Made by a program: the position numbers and the translations under genes
Notes under the pieces: model-generated
Databases searched by the model: none
What the model was told of the DNA's origin: nothing
What the model saw: the letters and a program-made list of their open reading frames with translations, nothing else
Part shown: piece after piece, positions 1 through 9,987 of the stretch
How positions within the stretch are numbered: position 1 is the stretch's first letter
Layout of the letters: every line of letters begins with the position of its first letter
Source: Glandiceps talaboti
Taxonomy: Eukaryota > Hemichordata > Enteropneusta > Spengelidae
Reading direction: 5' to 3'
Length of the DNA: 57,500 nt
Assembly (NCBI RefSeq): GCF_964340395.1
Contig: NC_135564.1
Location: 16,780,957 to 16,838,456 of the forward strand

Positions 1-1193
1 GTGACATAAGGTTGTCATTACTTGTTGTGTGCTTAGTACTGACAAAAGAACTCTTAGATAACTTATACTTTCCATTGCAGATGGGAAGGAATATTGGGCA
101 ACAAAATTTAATGACCATTCTCAGTAGTTATACATTTCCAAAATCTTCACTTACTTCTTCCACTTCTTGATTGGCTGTCTGGTGTTCATCTGCCATCTGT
201 GTTCGTGTCATCTTCCGTGACCTTGAGTTCCATCCTGAAAGGAATGAATCAAACAATACAGCATAAACTTATTGATGGAATGAAATAACAGTTATTTAGA
301 TTCTAATATTTACTCTTAAAGTTGCCACTACTCAATTTAACCTTTTGAAAAGATATTACCACGGATAATACAATTCTGTTCATCTCCAAAATATTTCTTC
401 ATTCTGCTACAATCTACTTGTGACATAAGGGTGTCATTACTTGTTGTGTGCTTAGTACTGACAAAAGAACTCTTAGATAACTTATACTTTCCATTGCAGA
501 TGGGAAGGAATATTGGGCAACAAAATGTAATGACCATTCTCAGTAGTTATACAATTCCAAAATCTTCACTTACTTCTTCCACTTCTTGATTGGCTGTCTG
601 GTGTTCATCTGCCATCTGTGTTCGTGTCATCTTCCGTGACCTTGAGTTCCATCCTGAAAGGAATGAATCAAACAATACAGTATAAACTTATTGATGGAAT
701 GAAATAACAGTTATTTAGATTCTAATATTTACTCTTAAAGATGCCACTACTCAATTTAACCTTTTTGAAAAGATATTACCACGGATAATACAATTCTGTT
801 CATCTCCAAAATATTTCTTCATTCTGCTACAATCTACTTGTGACATAAGGTTGTCATTACTTGTTGTGTGCTTAGTACTGACAAAAGAACTCTTAGATAA
901 CTTATACTTTCCATTGCAGATGGGAAGGAATACTGGGCAACAAAATGTAATGACCATTCTCAGTAGTTATACAATTCCAAAATCTTCACTTACTTCTTCC
1001 ACTTCTTGATTGGCTGTCTGGTGTTCATCTGCCATCTGTGTTCGTGTCATCTTCCGTGACCTTGAGTTCCATCCTGAAAGGAATGAATCAAACAATACAG
1101 TATAAACTTATTGATGGAATGAAATAACAGTTATTTAGATTCTAATATTTACTCTTAAAGTTGCCACTACTCAATTTAACCTTTTTGAAAAGA

Positions 1194-1210
1194 TATTACC
1201 ACGGATAATA
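1194..1210. repeat. Short inverted repeat TATTA-7-TAATA (representative copy)
   Basis: Five-base arms, TATTA and TAATA, flank a seven-base loop 'ccacgga'. Most monomers keep it. The '-tattaccacggtaata-' subtype (for example near 2,874 and 10,011) loses one loop base, and '-tattaaaacggataata-' copies (near 47,196, 51,392 and 56,846) change the loop only. The arms are too short and A/T-rich to claim a function. Confidence 0.35.
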
Positions 1211-1320
1211 CAATTCTGTTCATCTCCAAAATATTTCTTCATTCTGCTACAATCTACTTGTGACATAAGGTTGTCATTACTTGTTGTGTGCTTAGTACTG
1301 ACAAAAGAACTTTTTGATAA

Positions 1321-1339
1321 CTTATACTTTCCATTGCAG
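1321..1339 (+). other. Acceptor-like motif on the plus strand (representative copy)
   Basis: CTTATACTTTCCATTGCAG followed by ATGGG resembles a 3' splice site with an ATG right after the AG. From that ATG a 29-codon frame runs to TGA inside the exon-like segment of the other strand. I see no good GT donor downstream on this strand. The AG is lost in the copy at 13,931-13,935 ('gcaaatggg'). This is much weaker evidence than the minus-strand pair. Confidence 0.2.
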
Positions 1340-1407
1340 ATGGGACGAAATATTGGGCAACAAAAGTTAATGACCATTCTCAGTAATTATACATTTCCAA
1401 AATCTTC

Positions 1408-1413
1408 ACTTAC
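1408..1413 (-). promoter_or_regulatory. Predicted splice donor GTAAGT (representative copy)
   Basis: On the minus strand the sequence GAA|GTAAGT matches all six intron-side positions of the common 5' splice-site consensus. The last exon base is A instead of the usual G. The plus-strand form 'acttac' is intact in every monomer I read through, including the divergent right-edge copies. Confidence 0.4.
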
Positions 1414-1493
1414 TTCTTCCACTTCTTGATTGGCTGTCTGGTGTTCATCTGCCATCTGTGTTCGTGTCATCTTCCGTGACCTTGAGTTCCATC
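1414..1493 (-). other. Exon-like segment repeated in nearly every monomer (representative copy)
   Basis: On the minus strand this 80-bp segment lies between a polypyrimidine-AG acceptor and a GTAAGT donor. It is purine-rich near the donor (AAGAAGTGGAAGAA), like a GAA-type splicing enhancer. Only one frame is open across it: two bases, then 26 codons beginning WNSRSRK and ending NQEVEE at the donor. It would therefore enter in phase 1 and leave in phase 0. Because 80 is not a multiple of three, two copies spliced together change frame and meet TGA in the second. The open frame is also broken in some subtypes: a TAA in the copies with 'cttaattgg' and a TGA in those with 'cttcagttcc'. It may be a relict exon amplified with its introns, a non-coding spliced unit, or a coincidence. 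No transcript evidence is available here. Confidence 0.45.
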
Positions 1494-1512
1494 CTGAAAG
1501 GAATGAATCAAA
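1494..1512 (-). promoter_or_regulatory. Predicted splice acceptor (representative copy)
   Basis: Read on the minus strand, TTTGATTCATTCCTTTCAG followed by G has a pyrimidine tract, an AG and a possible branch-point adenine just upstream, which fits a metazoan-type 3' splice site. The AG was present in every copy I inspected except the truncated monomer ending at 31,669, which loses it by deletion. In the copies near 34,083 and 34,503 the first exon base changes but the AG remains. Confidence 0.4.
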
Positions 1513-2850
1513 CAATACAGCATAAACTTATTGATGGAATGAAATAACAGTTATTTAGATTCTAATATTTACTCTTAAAGTTGCCACTACTCAATTTAAC
1601 CTTTTGAAAAGATATTACCACGGATAATACAATTCTGTTCATCTCCAAAATATTTCTTCATTCTGCTACAATCTACTTGTGACATAAGGGTGTCATTACT
1701 TGTTGTGTGCTTAGTACTGACAAAAGAACTCTTAGATAACTTATACTTTCCATTGCAGATGGGAAGGAATATTGGGCAACAAAATGTAATGACCATTCTC
1801 AGTAGTTATACAATTCCAAAATCTTCACTTACTTCTTCCACTTCTTGATTGGCTGTCTGGTGTTCATCTGCCATCTGTGTTCGTGTCATCTTCCGTGACC
1901 TTGAGTTCCATCCTGAAAGGAATGAATCAAACAATACAGTATAAACTTATTGATGGAATGAAATAACAGTTATTTAGATTCTAATATTTACTCTTAAAGT
2001 TGCCACTACTCAATTTAACCTTTTTGAAAAGATATTACCACGGATAATACAATTCTGTTCATCTCCAAAATATTTCTTCATTCTGCTACAATCTACTTGT
2101 GACATAAGGTTGTCATTACTTGTTGTGTGCTTAGTACTGACAAAAGAACTCTTAGATAACTTATACTTTCCATTGCAGATGGGAAGGAATACTGGGCAAC
2201 AAAATGTAATGACCATTCTCAGTAGTTATACAATTCCAAAATCTTCACTTACTTCTTCCACTTCTTGATTGGCTGTCTGGTGTTCATCTGCCATCTGTGT
2301 TCGTGTCATCTTCCGTGACCTTGAGTTCCATCCTGAAAGGAATGAATCAAACAATACAGTATAAACTTATTGATGGAATGAAATAACAGTTATTTAGATT
2401 CTAATATTTACTCTTAAAGTTGCCACTACTCAATTTAACCTTTTTGAAAAGATATTACCACGGATAATACAATTCTGTTCATCTCCAAAATATTTCTTCA
2501 TTCTGCTACAATCTACTTGTGACATAAGGTTGTCATTACTTGTTGTGTGCTTAGTACTGACAAAAGAACTTTTTGATAACTTATACTTTCCATTGCAGAT
2601 GGGACGAAATATTGGGCAACAAAAGTTAATGACCATTCTCAGTAATTATACATTTCCAAAATCTTCACTTACTTCTTCCACTTCTTGATTGGCTGTCTGG
2701 TGTTCATCTGCCATCTGTGTTCGTGTCATCTTCCGTGACCTTGAGTTCCATCCTGAAAGGAATGAATCAAAAAATACAGTATAAACTTATTGATGGAATG
2801 AAAATAACAGTTATTTAGATTCTAATATTTACTCTTAAAGTTGCCACTAC

Positions 2851-4950
2851 TCAATTTAACCTTTTTGAAAAGATATTACCACGGTAATACAATTATGTTC
2901 ATTTCCAAAATATTTCTTCATTCTGCTACAATCTACTTGTGACATGAGGTTGTCATTACTTGTTGTGTGCTTAGTACTGACAAAGGAAATTTTTGATAAC
3001 TTATACTTTCCATTGCAGATGGGACGAAATATTGGGCAACAAAAGTTAATGACCATTCTCAGTAATTATACATTTCCAAAATCTTCACTTACTTCTTCCA
3101 CTTCTTGATTGGCTGTCTGGTGTTCATCTGCCATCTGTGTTCGTGTCATCTTCCGTGACCTTGAGTTCCATCCTGAAAGGAATGAATCAAACAATACAGT
3201 ATAAACTTATTGATGGAATGAAATAACAGTTATTTAGATTCTAATATTTACTTATAAAGTTGCCACTACTCAATTTAACCTTTTGAAAAGATATTACCAC
3301 GGATAATACAATTCTGTTCATCTCCAAAATATTTCTTCATTCTGCTACAATCTACTTGTGACATAAGGTTGTCATTACTTGTTGTGTGCTTAGTACTGAC
3401 AAAAGAACTCTTAGATAACTTATACTTTCCATTGCAGATGGGAAGGAATATTGGGCAACAAAATGTAATGACCATTCTCAGTAGTTATACAATTCCAAAA
3501 TCTTCACTTACTTCTTCCACTTCTTGATTGGCTGTCTGGTGTTCATCTGCCATCTGTGTTCGTGTCATCTTCCGTGACCTTGAGTTCCATCCTGAAAGGA
3601 ATGAATCAAACAATACAGTATAAACTTATTGATGGAATGAAAATAACAGTTATTTAGATTCTAATATTTACTCTTAAAGTTGCCACTACTCAATTTAACC
3701 TTTTTGAAAAGATATTACCACGGATAATACAATTCTCTTCATTTCAAAAATATTTCTTCATTCTGCTACAATCTACTTGTGACATAAGGTTGTCATTACT
3801 TGTTGTGTGCTTAGTACTGACAAAAGAACTTTTTGATAACTTATACTTTCCATTGCAGATGGGAAGAAATATTGGGCAACAAAAGTTAATGACCATTCTC
3901 AGTAATTATACATTTCCAAAATCTTCACTTACTTCTTCCACTTCTTGATTGGCTGTCTGGTGTTCATCTGCCATCTGTGTTCGTGTCATCTTCCGTGACC
4001 TTGAATTCCATCCTGAAAGGAATGAATCAAACAATACAGTATAAACTTATTGATGGAATGAAATAACAGTTATTTAGATTCTAATATTTACTCTTAAAGT
4101 TGCCACTACTCAATTTAACCTTTTTGAAAAGATATTACCACCGATAATACAATTCTGTTCATTTCCAAAATATTTCTTCATTCTGCTACAATCTACTTGT
4201 GACATAAGGTTGTCATTACTTGTTGTGTGCTTAGTACTGACAAAAGAACTTTTTGATAACTTATACTTTCCATTGCAGATGGGACGAAATATTGGGCAAC
4301 AAAAGTTAATGACCATTCTCAGTAATTATACATTTCCAAAATCTTCACTTACTTCTTCCACTTCTTGATTGGCTGACTGGTGTTCATCTGCCATCTGTGT
4401 TCGTGTCATCTTCCGTGACCTTGAGTTCCATCCTGAAAGGAATGAATCAAACAATACAGTATAAACTTATTGATGGAATGAAATAAGAGTTATTTAGATT
4501 CTAATATTTACTCTTAAAGTTGCCACTACTCAATTTAACCTTTTTGAAAAGATATTACCACCGATAATACAATTCTGTTCATTTCCAAAATATTTCTTCA
4601 TTCTGCTACAATCTACTTGTGACATAAGGTTGTCATTACTTGTTGTGTGCTTAGTACTGACAAAAGAACTTTTTGATAACTTATACTTTCCATTGCAGAT
4701 GGGAAGAAATATTGGGCAACAAAAGTTAATGACCATTCTCAGTAATTATACATTTCAAAAATCTTCACTTACTTCTTCCACTTCTTGATTGGCTGTCTGG
4801 TGTTCATCTGCCATCTGTGTTCGTGTCATCTTCCGTGACCTTGAGTTCCATCCTGAAAGGGATGAATCAAACAATACAGTATAAACTTATTGATGGAATG
4901 AAAATAACAGTTATTTAGATTCTAATATTTACTTATAAAGTTGCAACTAC
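2851..4950. repeat. Five-monomer divergent block, first copy
   Basis: Monomers start at 2,851, 3,270, 3,690, 4,110 and 4,530. The first carries 'acggtaata' (one base deleted), 'gacatgagg' and 'aaggaaattttt'. The third has 'ttctcttcatttcaaaaat', which places a stop in the minus ORF, and 'cttgaattcc'. The fourth and fifth have 'accaccg'. The block interrupts the K-T-V-R series. Its second copy is at 9,988. Confidence 0.85.
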
Positions 4951-7900
4951 TCAATTTAACCTTTAGAAAAGATATTACCACGGATAATACAATTCTGTTC
5001 ATCTCCAAAATATTTCTTCATTCTGCTACAATCTACTTGTGACATAAGGTTGTCATTACTTGTTGTGTGCTTAGTACTGACAAAAGAACTCTTAGATAAC
5101 TTATACTTTCCATTGCAGATGGGAAGGAATATTGGGCAACAAAATTTAATGACCATTCTCAGTAGTTATACATTTCCAAAATCTTCACTTACTTCTTCCA
5201 CTTCTTGATTGGCTGTCTGGTGTTCATCTGCCATCTGTGTTCGTGTCATCTTCCGTGACCTTGAGTTCCATCCTGAAAGGAATGAATCAAACAATACAGC
5301 ATAAACTTATTGATGGAATGAAATAACAGTTATTTAGATTCTAATATTTACTCTTAAAGTTGCCACTACTCAATTTAACCTTTTGAAAAGATATTACCAC
5401 GGATAATACAATTCTGTTCATCTCCAAAATATTTCCTCATTCTGCTACAATCTACTTGTGACATAAGGGTGTCATTACTTGTTGTGTGCTTAGTACTGAC
5501 AAAAGAACTCTTAGATAACTTATACTTTCCATTGCAGATGGGAAGGAATATTGGGCAACAAAATGTAATGACCATTCTCAGTAGTTATACAATTCCAAAA
5601 TCTTCACTTACTTCTTCCACTTCTTGATTGGCTGTCTGGTGTTCATCTGCCATCTGTGTTCGTGTCATCTTCCGTGACCTTGACTTCCATCCTGAAAGGA
5701 ATGAATCAAACAATACAGTATAAACTTATTGATGGAATGAAATAACAGTTATTTAGATTCTAATATTTACTCTTAAAGTTGCCACTACTCAATTTAACCT
5801 TTTTGAAAAGATATTACCACGGATAATACAATTCTGTTCATCTCCAAAATATTTCTTCATTCTGCTACAATCTACTTGTGACATAAGGTTGTCATTACTT
5901 GTTGTGTGCTTAGTACTGACAAAAGAACTCTTAGATAACTTATACTTTCCATTGCAGATGGGAAGGAATACTGGGCAACAAAATGTAATGACCATTCTCA
6001 GTAGTTATACAATTCCAAAATCTTCACTTACTTCTTCCACTTCTTGATTGGCTGTCTGGTGTTCATCTGCCATCTGTGTTCGTGTCATCTTCCGTGACCT
6101 TGAGTTCCATCCTGAAAGGAATGAATCAAACAATACAGTATAAACTTATTGATGGAATGAAATAACAGTTATTTAGATTCTAATATTTACTCTTAAAGTT
6201 GCCACTACTCAATTTAACCTTTTTGAAAAGATATTACCACGGATAATACAATTCTGTTCATCTCCAAAATATTTCTTCATTCTGCTACAATCTACTTGTG
6301 ACATAAGGTTGTCATTACTTGTTGTGTGCTTAGTACTGACAAAAGAACTTTTTGATAACTTATACTTTCCATTGCAGATGGGACGAAATATTGGGCAACA
6401 AAAGTTAATGACCATTCTCAGTAATTATACATTTCCAAAATCTTCACTTACTTCTTCCACTTCTTGATTGGCTGTCTGGTGTTCATCTGCCATCTGTGTT
6501 CGTGTCATCTTCCGTGACCTTGAGTTCCATCCTGAAAGGAATGAATCAAAAAATACAGTATAAACTTATTGATGGAATGAAAATAACAGTTATTTAGATT
6601 CTAATATTTACTTATAAAGTTGCAACTACTCAATTTAACCTTTAGAAAAGATATTACCACGGACAATACAATTCTGTTCATCTCCAAAATATTTCTTCAT
6701 TCTGCTACAATCTACTTGTGACATAAGGTTGTCATTACTTGTTGTGTGCTTAGTACTGACAAAAGAACTCTTAGATAACTTATACTTTCCATTGCAGATG
6801 GGAAGGAATATTGGGCAACAAAATTTAATGACCATTCTCAGTAGTTATACATTTCCAAAATCTTCACTTACTTCTTCCACTTCTTGATTGGCTGTCTGGT
6901 GTTCATCTGCCATCTGTGTTCGTGTCATCTTCCGTGACCTTGAGTTCCATCCTGAAAGGAATGAATCAAACAATACAGCATAAACTTATTGATGGAATGA
7001 AATAACAGTTATTTAGATTCTAATATTTACTCTTAAAGTTGCCACTACTCAATTTAACCTTTTGAAAAGATATTACCACGGATAATACAATTCTGTTCAT
7101 CTCCAAAATATTTCTTCATTCTGCTACAATCTACTTGTGACATAAGGGTGTCATTACTTGTTGTGTGCTTAGTACTGACAAAAGAACTCTTAGATAACTT
7201 ATACTTTCCATTGCAGATGGGAAGGAATATTGGGCAACAAAATGTAATGACCATTCTCAGTAGTTATACAATTCCAAAATCTTCACTTACTTCTTCCACT
7301 TCTTGATTGGCTGTCTGGTGTTCATCTGCCATCTGTGTTCGTGTCATCTTCCGTGACCTTGAGTTCCATCCTGAAAGGAATGAATCAAACAATACAGTAT
7401 AAACTTATTGATGGAATGAAATAACAGTTATTTAGATTCTAATATTTACTCTTAAAGTTGCCACTACTCAATTTAACCTTTTTGAAAAGATATTACCACG
7501 GATAATACAATTCTGTTCATCTCCAAAATATTTCTTCATTCTGCTACAATCTACTTGTGACATAAGGTTGTCATTACTTGTTGTGTGCTTAGTACTGACA
7601 AAAGAACTCTTAGATAACTTATACTTTCCATTGCAGATGGGAAGGAATACTGGGCAACAAAATGTAATGACCATTCTCAGTAGTTATACAATTCCAAAAT
7701 CTTCACTTACTTCTTCCACTTCTTGATTGGCTGTCTGGTGTTCATCTGCCATCTGTGTTCGTGTCATCTTCCGTGACCTTGAGTTCCATCCTGAAAGGAA
7801 TGAATCAAACAATACAGTATAAACTTATTGATGGAATGAAATAACAGTTATTTAGATTCTAATATTTACTCTTAAAGTTGCCACTACTCAATTTAACCTT

Positions 7901-9987
7901 TTTGAAAAGATATTACCACGGATAATACAATTCTGTTCATCTCCAAAATATTTCTTCATTCTGCTACAATCTACTTGTGACATAAGGTTGTCATTACTTG
8001 TTGTGTGCTTAGTACTGACAAAAGAACTTTTTGATAACTTATACTTTCCATTGCAGATGGGACGAAATATTGGGCAACAAAAGTTAATGACCATTCTCAG
8101 TAATTATACATTTCCAAAATCTTCACTTACTTCTTCCACTTCTTGATTGGCTGTCTGGTGTTCATCTGCCATCTGTGTTCGTGTCATCTTCCGTGACCTT
8201 GAGTTCCATCCTGAAAGGAATGAATCAAAAAATACAGTATAAACTTATTGATGGAATGAAAATAACAGTTATTTAGATTCTAATATTTACTTATAAAGTT
8301 GCAACTACTCAATTTAACCTTTAGAAAAGATATTACCACGGATAATACAATTCTGTTCATCTCCAAAATATTTCTTCATTCTGCTACAATCTACTTGTGA
8401 CATAAGGTTGTCATTACTTGTTGTGTGCTTAGTACTGACAAAAGAACTCTTAGATAACTTATACTTTCCATTGCAGATGGGAAGGAATATTGGGCAACAA
8501 AATTTAATGACCATTCTCAGTAGTTATACATTTCCAAAATCTTCACTTACTTCTTCCACTTCTTGATTGGCTGTCTGGTGTTCATCTGCCATCTGTGTTC
8601 GTGTCATCTTCCGTGACCTTGAGTTCCATCCTGAAAGGAATGAATCAAACAATACAGCATAAACTTATTGATGGAATGAAATAACAGTTATTTAGATTCT
8701 AATATTTACTCTTAAAGTTGCCACTACTCAATTTAACCTTTTGAAAAGATATTACCACGGATAATACAATTCTGTTCATCTCCAAAATATTTCTTCATTC
8801 TGCTACAATCTACTTGTGACATAAGGGTGTCATTACTTGTTGTGTGCTTAGTACTGACAAAAGAACTCTTAGATAACTTATACTTTCCATTGCAGATGGG
8901 AAGGAATATTGGGCAACAAAATGTAATGACCATTCTCAGTAGTTATACAATTCCAAAATCTTCACTTACTTCTTCCACTTCTTGATTGGCTGTCTGGTGT
9001 TCATCTGCCATCTGTGTTCGTGTCATCTTCCGTGACCTTGAGTTCCATCCTGAAAGGAATGAATCAAACAATACAGTATAAACTTATTGATGGAATGAAA
9101 TAACAGTTATTTAGATTCTAATATTTACTCTTAAAGTTGCCACTACTCAATTTAACCTTTTTGAAAAGATATTACCACGGATAATACAATTCTGTTCATC
9201 TCCAAAATATTTCTTCATTCTGCTACAATCTACTTGTGACATAAGGTTGTCATTACTTGTTGTGTGCTTAGTACTGACAAAAGAACTCTTAGATAACTTA
9301 TACTTTCCATTGCAGATGGGAAGGAATACTGGGCAACAAAATGTAATGACCATTCTCAGTAGTTATACAATTCCAAAATCTTCACTTACTTCTTCCACTT
9401 CTTGATTGGCTGTCTGGTGTTCATCTGCCATCTGTGTTCGTGTCATCTTCCGTGACCTTGAGTTCCATCCTGAAAGGAATGAATCAAACAATACAGTATA
9501 AACTTATTGATGGAATGAAATAACAGTTATTTAGATTCTAATATTTACTCTTAAAGTTGCCACTACTCAATTTAACCTTTTTGAAAAGATATTACCACGG
9601 ATAATACAATTCTGTTCATCTCCAAAATATTTCTTCATTCTGCTACAATCTACTTGTGACATAAGGTTGTCATTACTTGTTGTGTGCTTAGTACTGACAA
9701 AAGAACTTTTTGATAACTTATACTTTCCATTGCAGATGGGACGAAATATTGGGCAACAAAAGTTAATGACCATTCTCAGTAATTATACATTTCCAAAATC
9801 TTCACTTACTTCTTCCACTTCTTGATTGGCTGTCTGGTGTTCATCTGCCATCTGTGTTCGTGTCATCTTCCGTGACCTTGAGTTCCATCCTGAAAGGAAT
9901 GAATCAAAAAATACAGTATAAACTTATTGATGGAATGAAAATAACAGTTATTTAGATTCTAATATTTACTCTTAAAGTTGCCACTAC
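4951..9987. repeat. K-T-V-R tetramer HOR, three complete units
   Basis: Three full units start at 4,951, 6,630 and 8,309, each 1,679 bp with the order K, T, V, R. Corresponding monomers are nearly identical between units. Private changes I noticed are 'tttcctcatt' (near 5,434) and 'cttgacttcc' in the first unit and 'ggacaata' (near 6,662) in the second. The last two R monomers and the R at 2,430 share 'aaaaaatacag'. Confidence 0.88.

Larger units (their letters stand above)
1171..1377 (-). other. Recurrent 66-68 codon ORF, probably not protein-coding (representative copy)
   Basis: A 68-codon frame opens with MVINFCCPIF, passes through STKHTTSNDNLMSQVDCS and KKYFGDEQNC, and ends SKRLN. It contains several cysteines and a lysine/serine-rich middle. 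I recognise no domain, signal peptide or membrane segment. About 112 of the 136 complete monomers keep a version of at least 66 codons. A 66-codon form ending SKG arises from a one-base deletion in the T-run near the stop. The other 24 copies are broken, most by three distinct stop mutations: TGA from 'ctcaaaaat' or 'ttcaaaaat', TAG from 'aaactattt', and TAA from 'aatattact'. Each was then multiplied with its HOR. Many subtype differences are amino-acid changes (N/K/T at residue 4, L/R at residue 11). High copy identity from homogenisation explains the persistence better than selection does. Confidence 0.75.
1171..1590. repeat. Representative 420-bp monomer (subtype R, with a K-like tail)
   Basis: This copy illustrates the parts of the unit. 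Positions 1-207 of the monomer are an open frame on the minus strand. Within that stretch, positions 24-40 form a small inverted repeat and positions 151-169 resemble a plus-strand splice acceptor. Positions 244-323 are the minus-strand exon-like segment. Positions 324-420 are an A/T-rich spacer containing 'tataaac', 'ttatttagattctaatattt' and two copies of 'ggaatgaa'. G+C is about 141 of 420 bases. The unit length equals exactly 140 codons, so reading frames stay in register between 420-bp monomers, although stop codons interrupt every frame. Roughly 420 bp is close to two nucleosome spacings, a common size range for satellites. Confidence 0.9.
1..2850. repeat. K-T-V-R tetramer HOR, left block
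   Basis: Subtypes are named from linked variants. K has 'aaaatttaatg' with 'catttcc'. T has 'agggtgtc'. V has 'aatactggg'. R has 'gggacgaaa' and 'aactttttgat'. The order is partial K (1-331), T (332), V (751), R (1,171), T (1,591), V (2,010), R (2,430). One K is missing between the two sets because the R at 1,171 has a K-type tail ('gcataaac', not the usual 'aaaaaatacagtataaac' of R). That gives a local period of 1,259 bp, three monomers. Confidence 0.85.
1387..4756. repeat. 3.37-kb duplicated segment, left copy
   Basis: This segment is matched at a constant offset of 7,137 bp (17 monomers) by 8,524-11,893. The left limit is the A/G difference at 1,386 versus 8,523 and the right limit is A/C at 4,757 versus 11,894. 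It spans a T-V-R set and most of the five-monomer divergent block. The duplicated content includes monomers of different subtypes in the same order, so it is a block duplication and not independent homogenisation. Confidence 0.85.

Noticed and set aside
1451-1475. Possible CENP-B box in 'ttcgtgtcatcttccg'
   Set aside because: TTCG and the central A fit the known pattern, but the CGGG half is replaced by TTCC. The core is incomplete, so I do not call it.
1509-1530. TATA-like 'tataaac' in the spacer as a promoter
   Set aside because: The spacer is A/T-rich, so the motif is expected by chance. Several monomers have 'cataaac' instead, and nothing downstream supports a start site.
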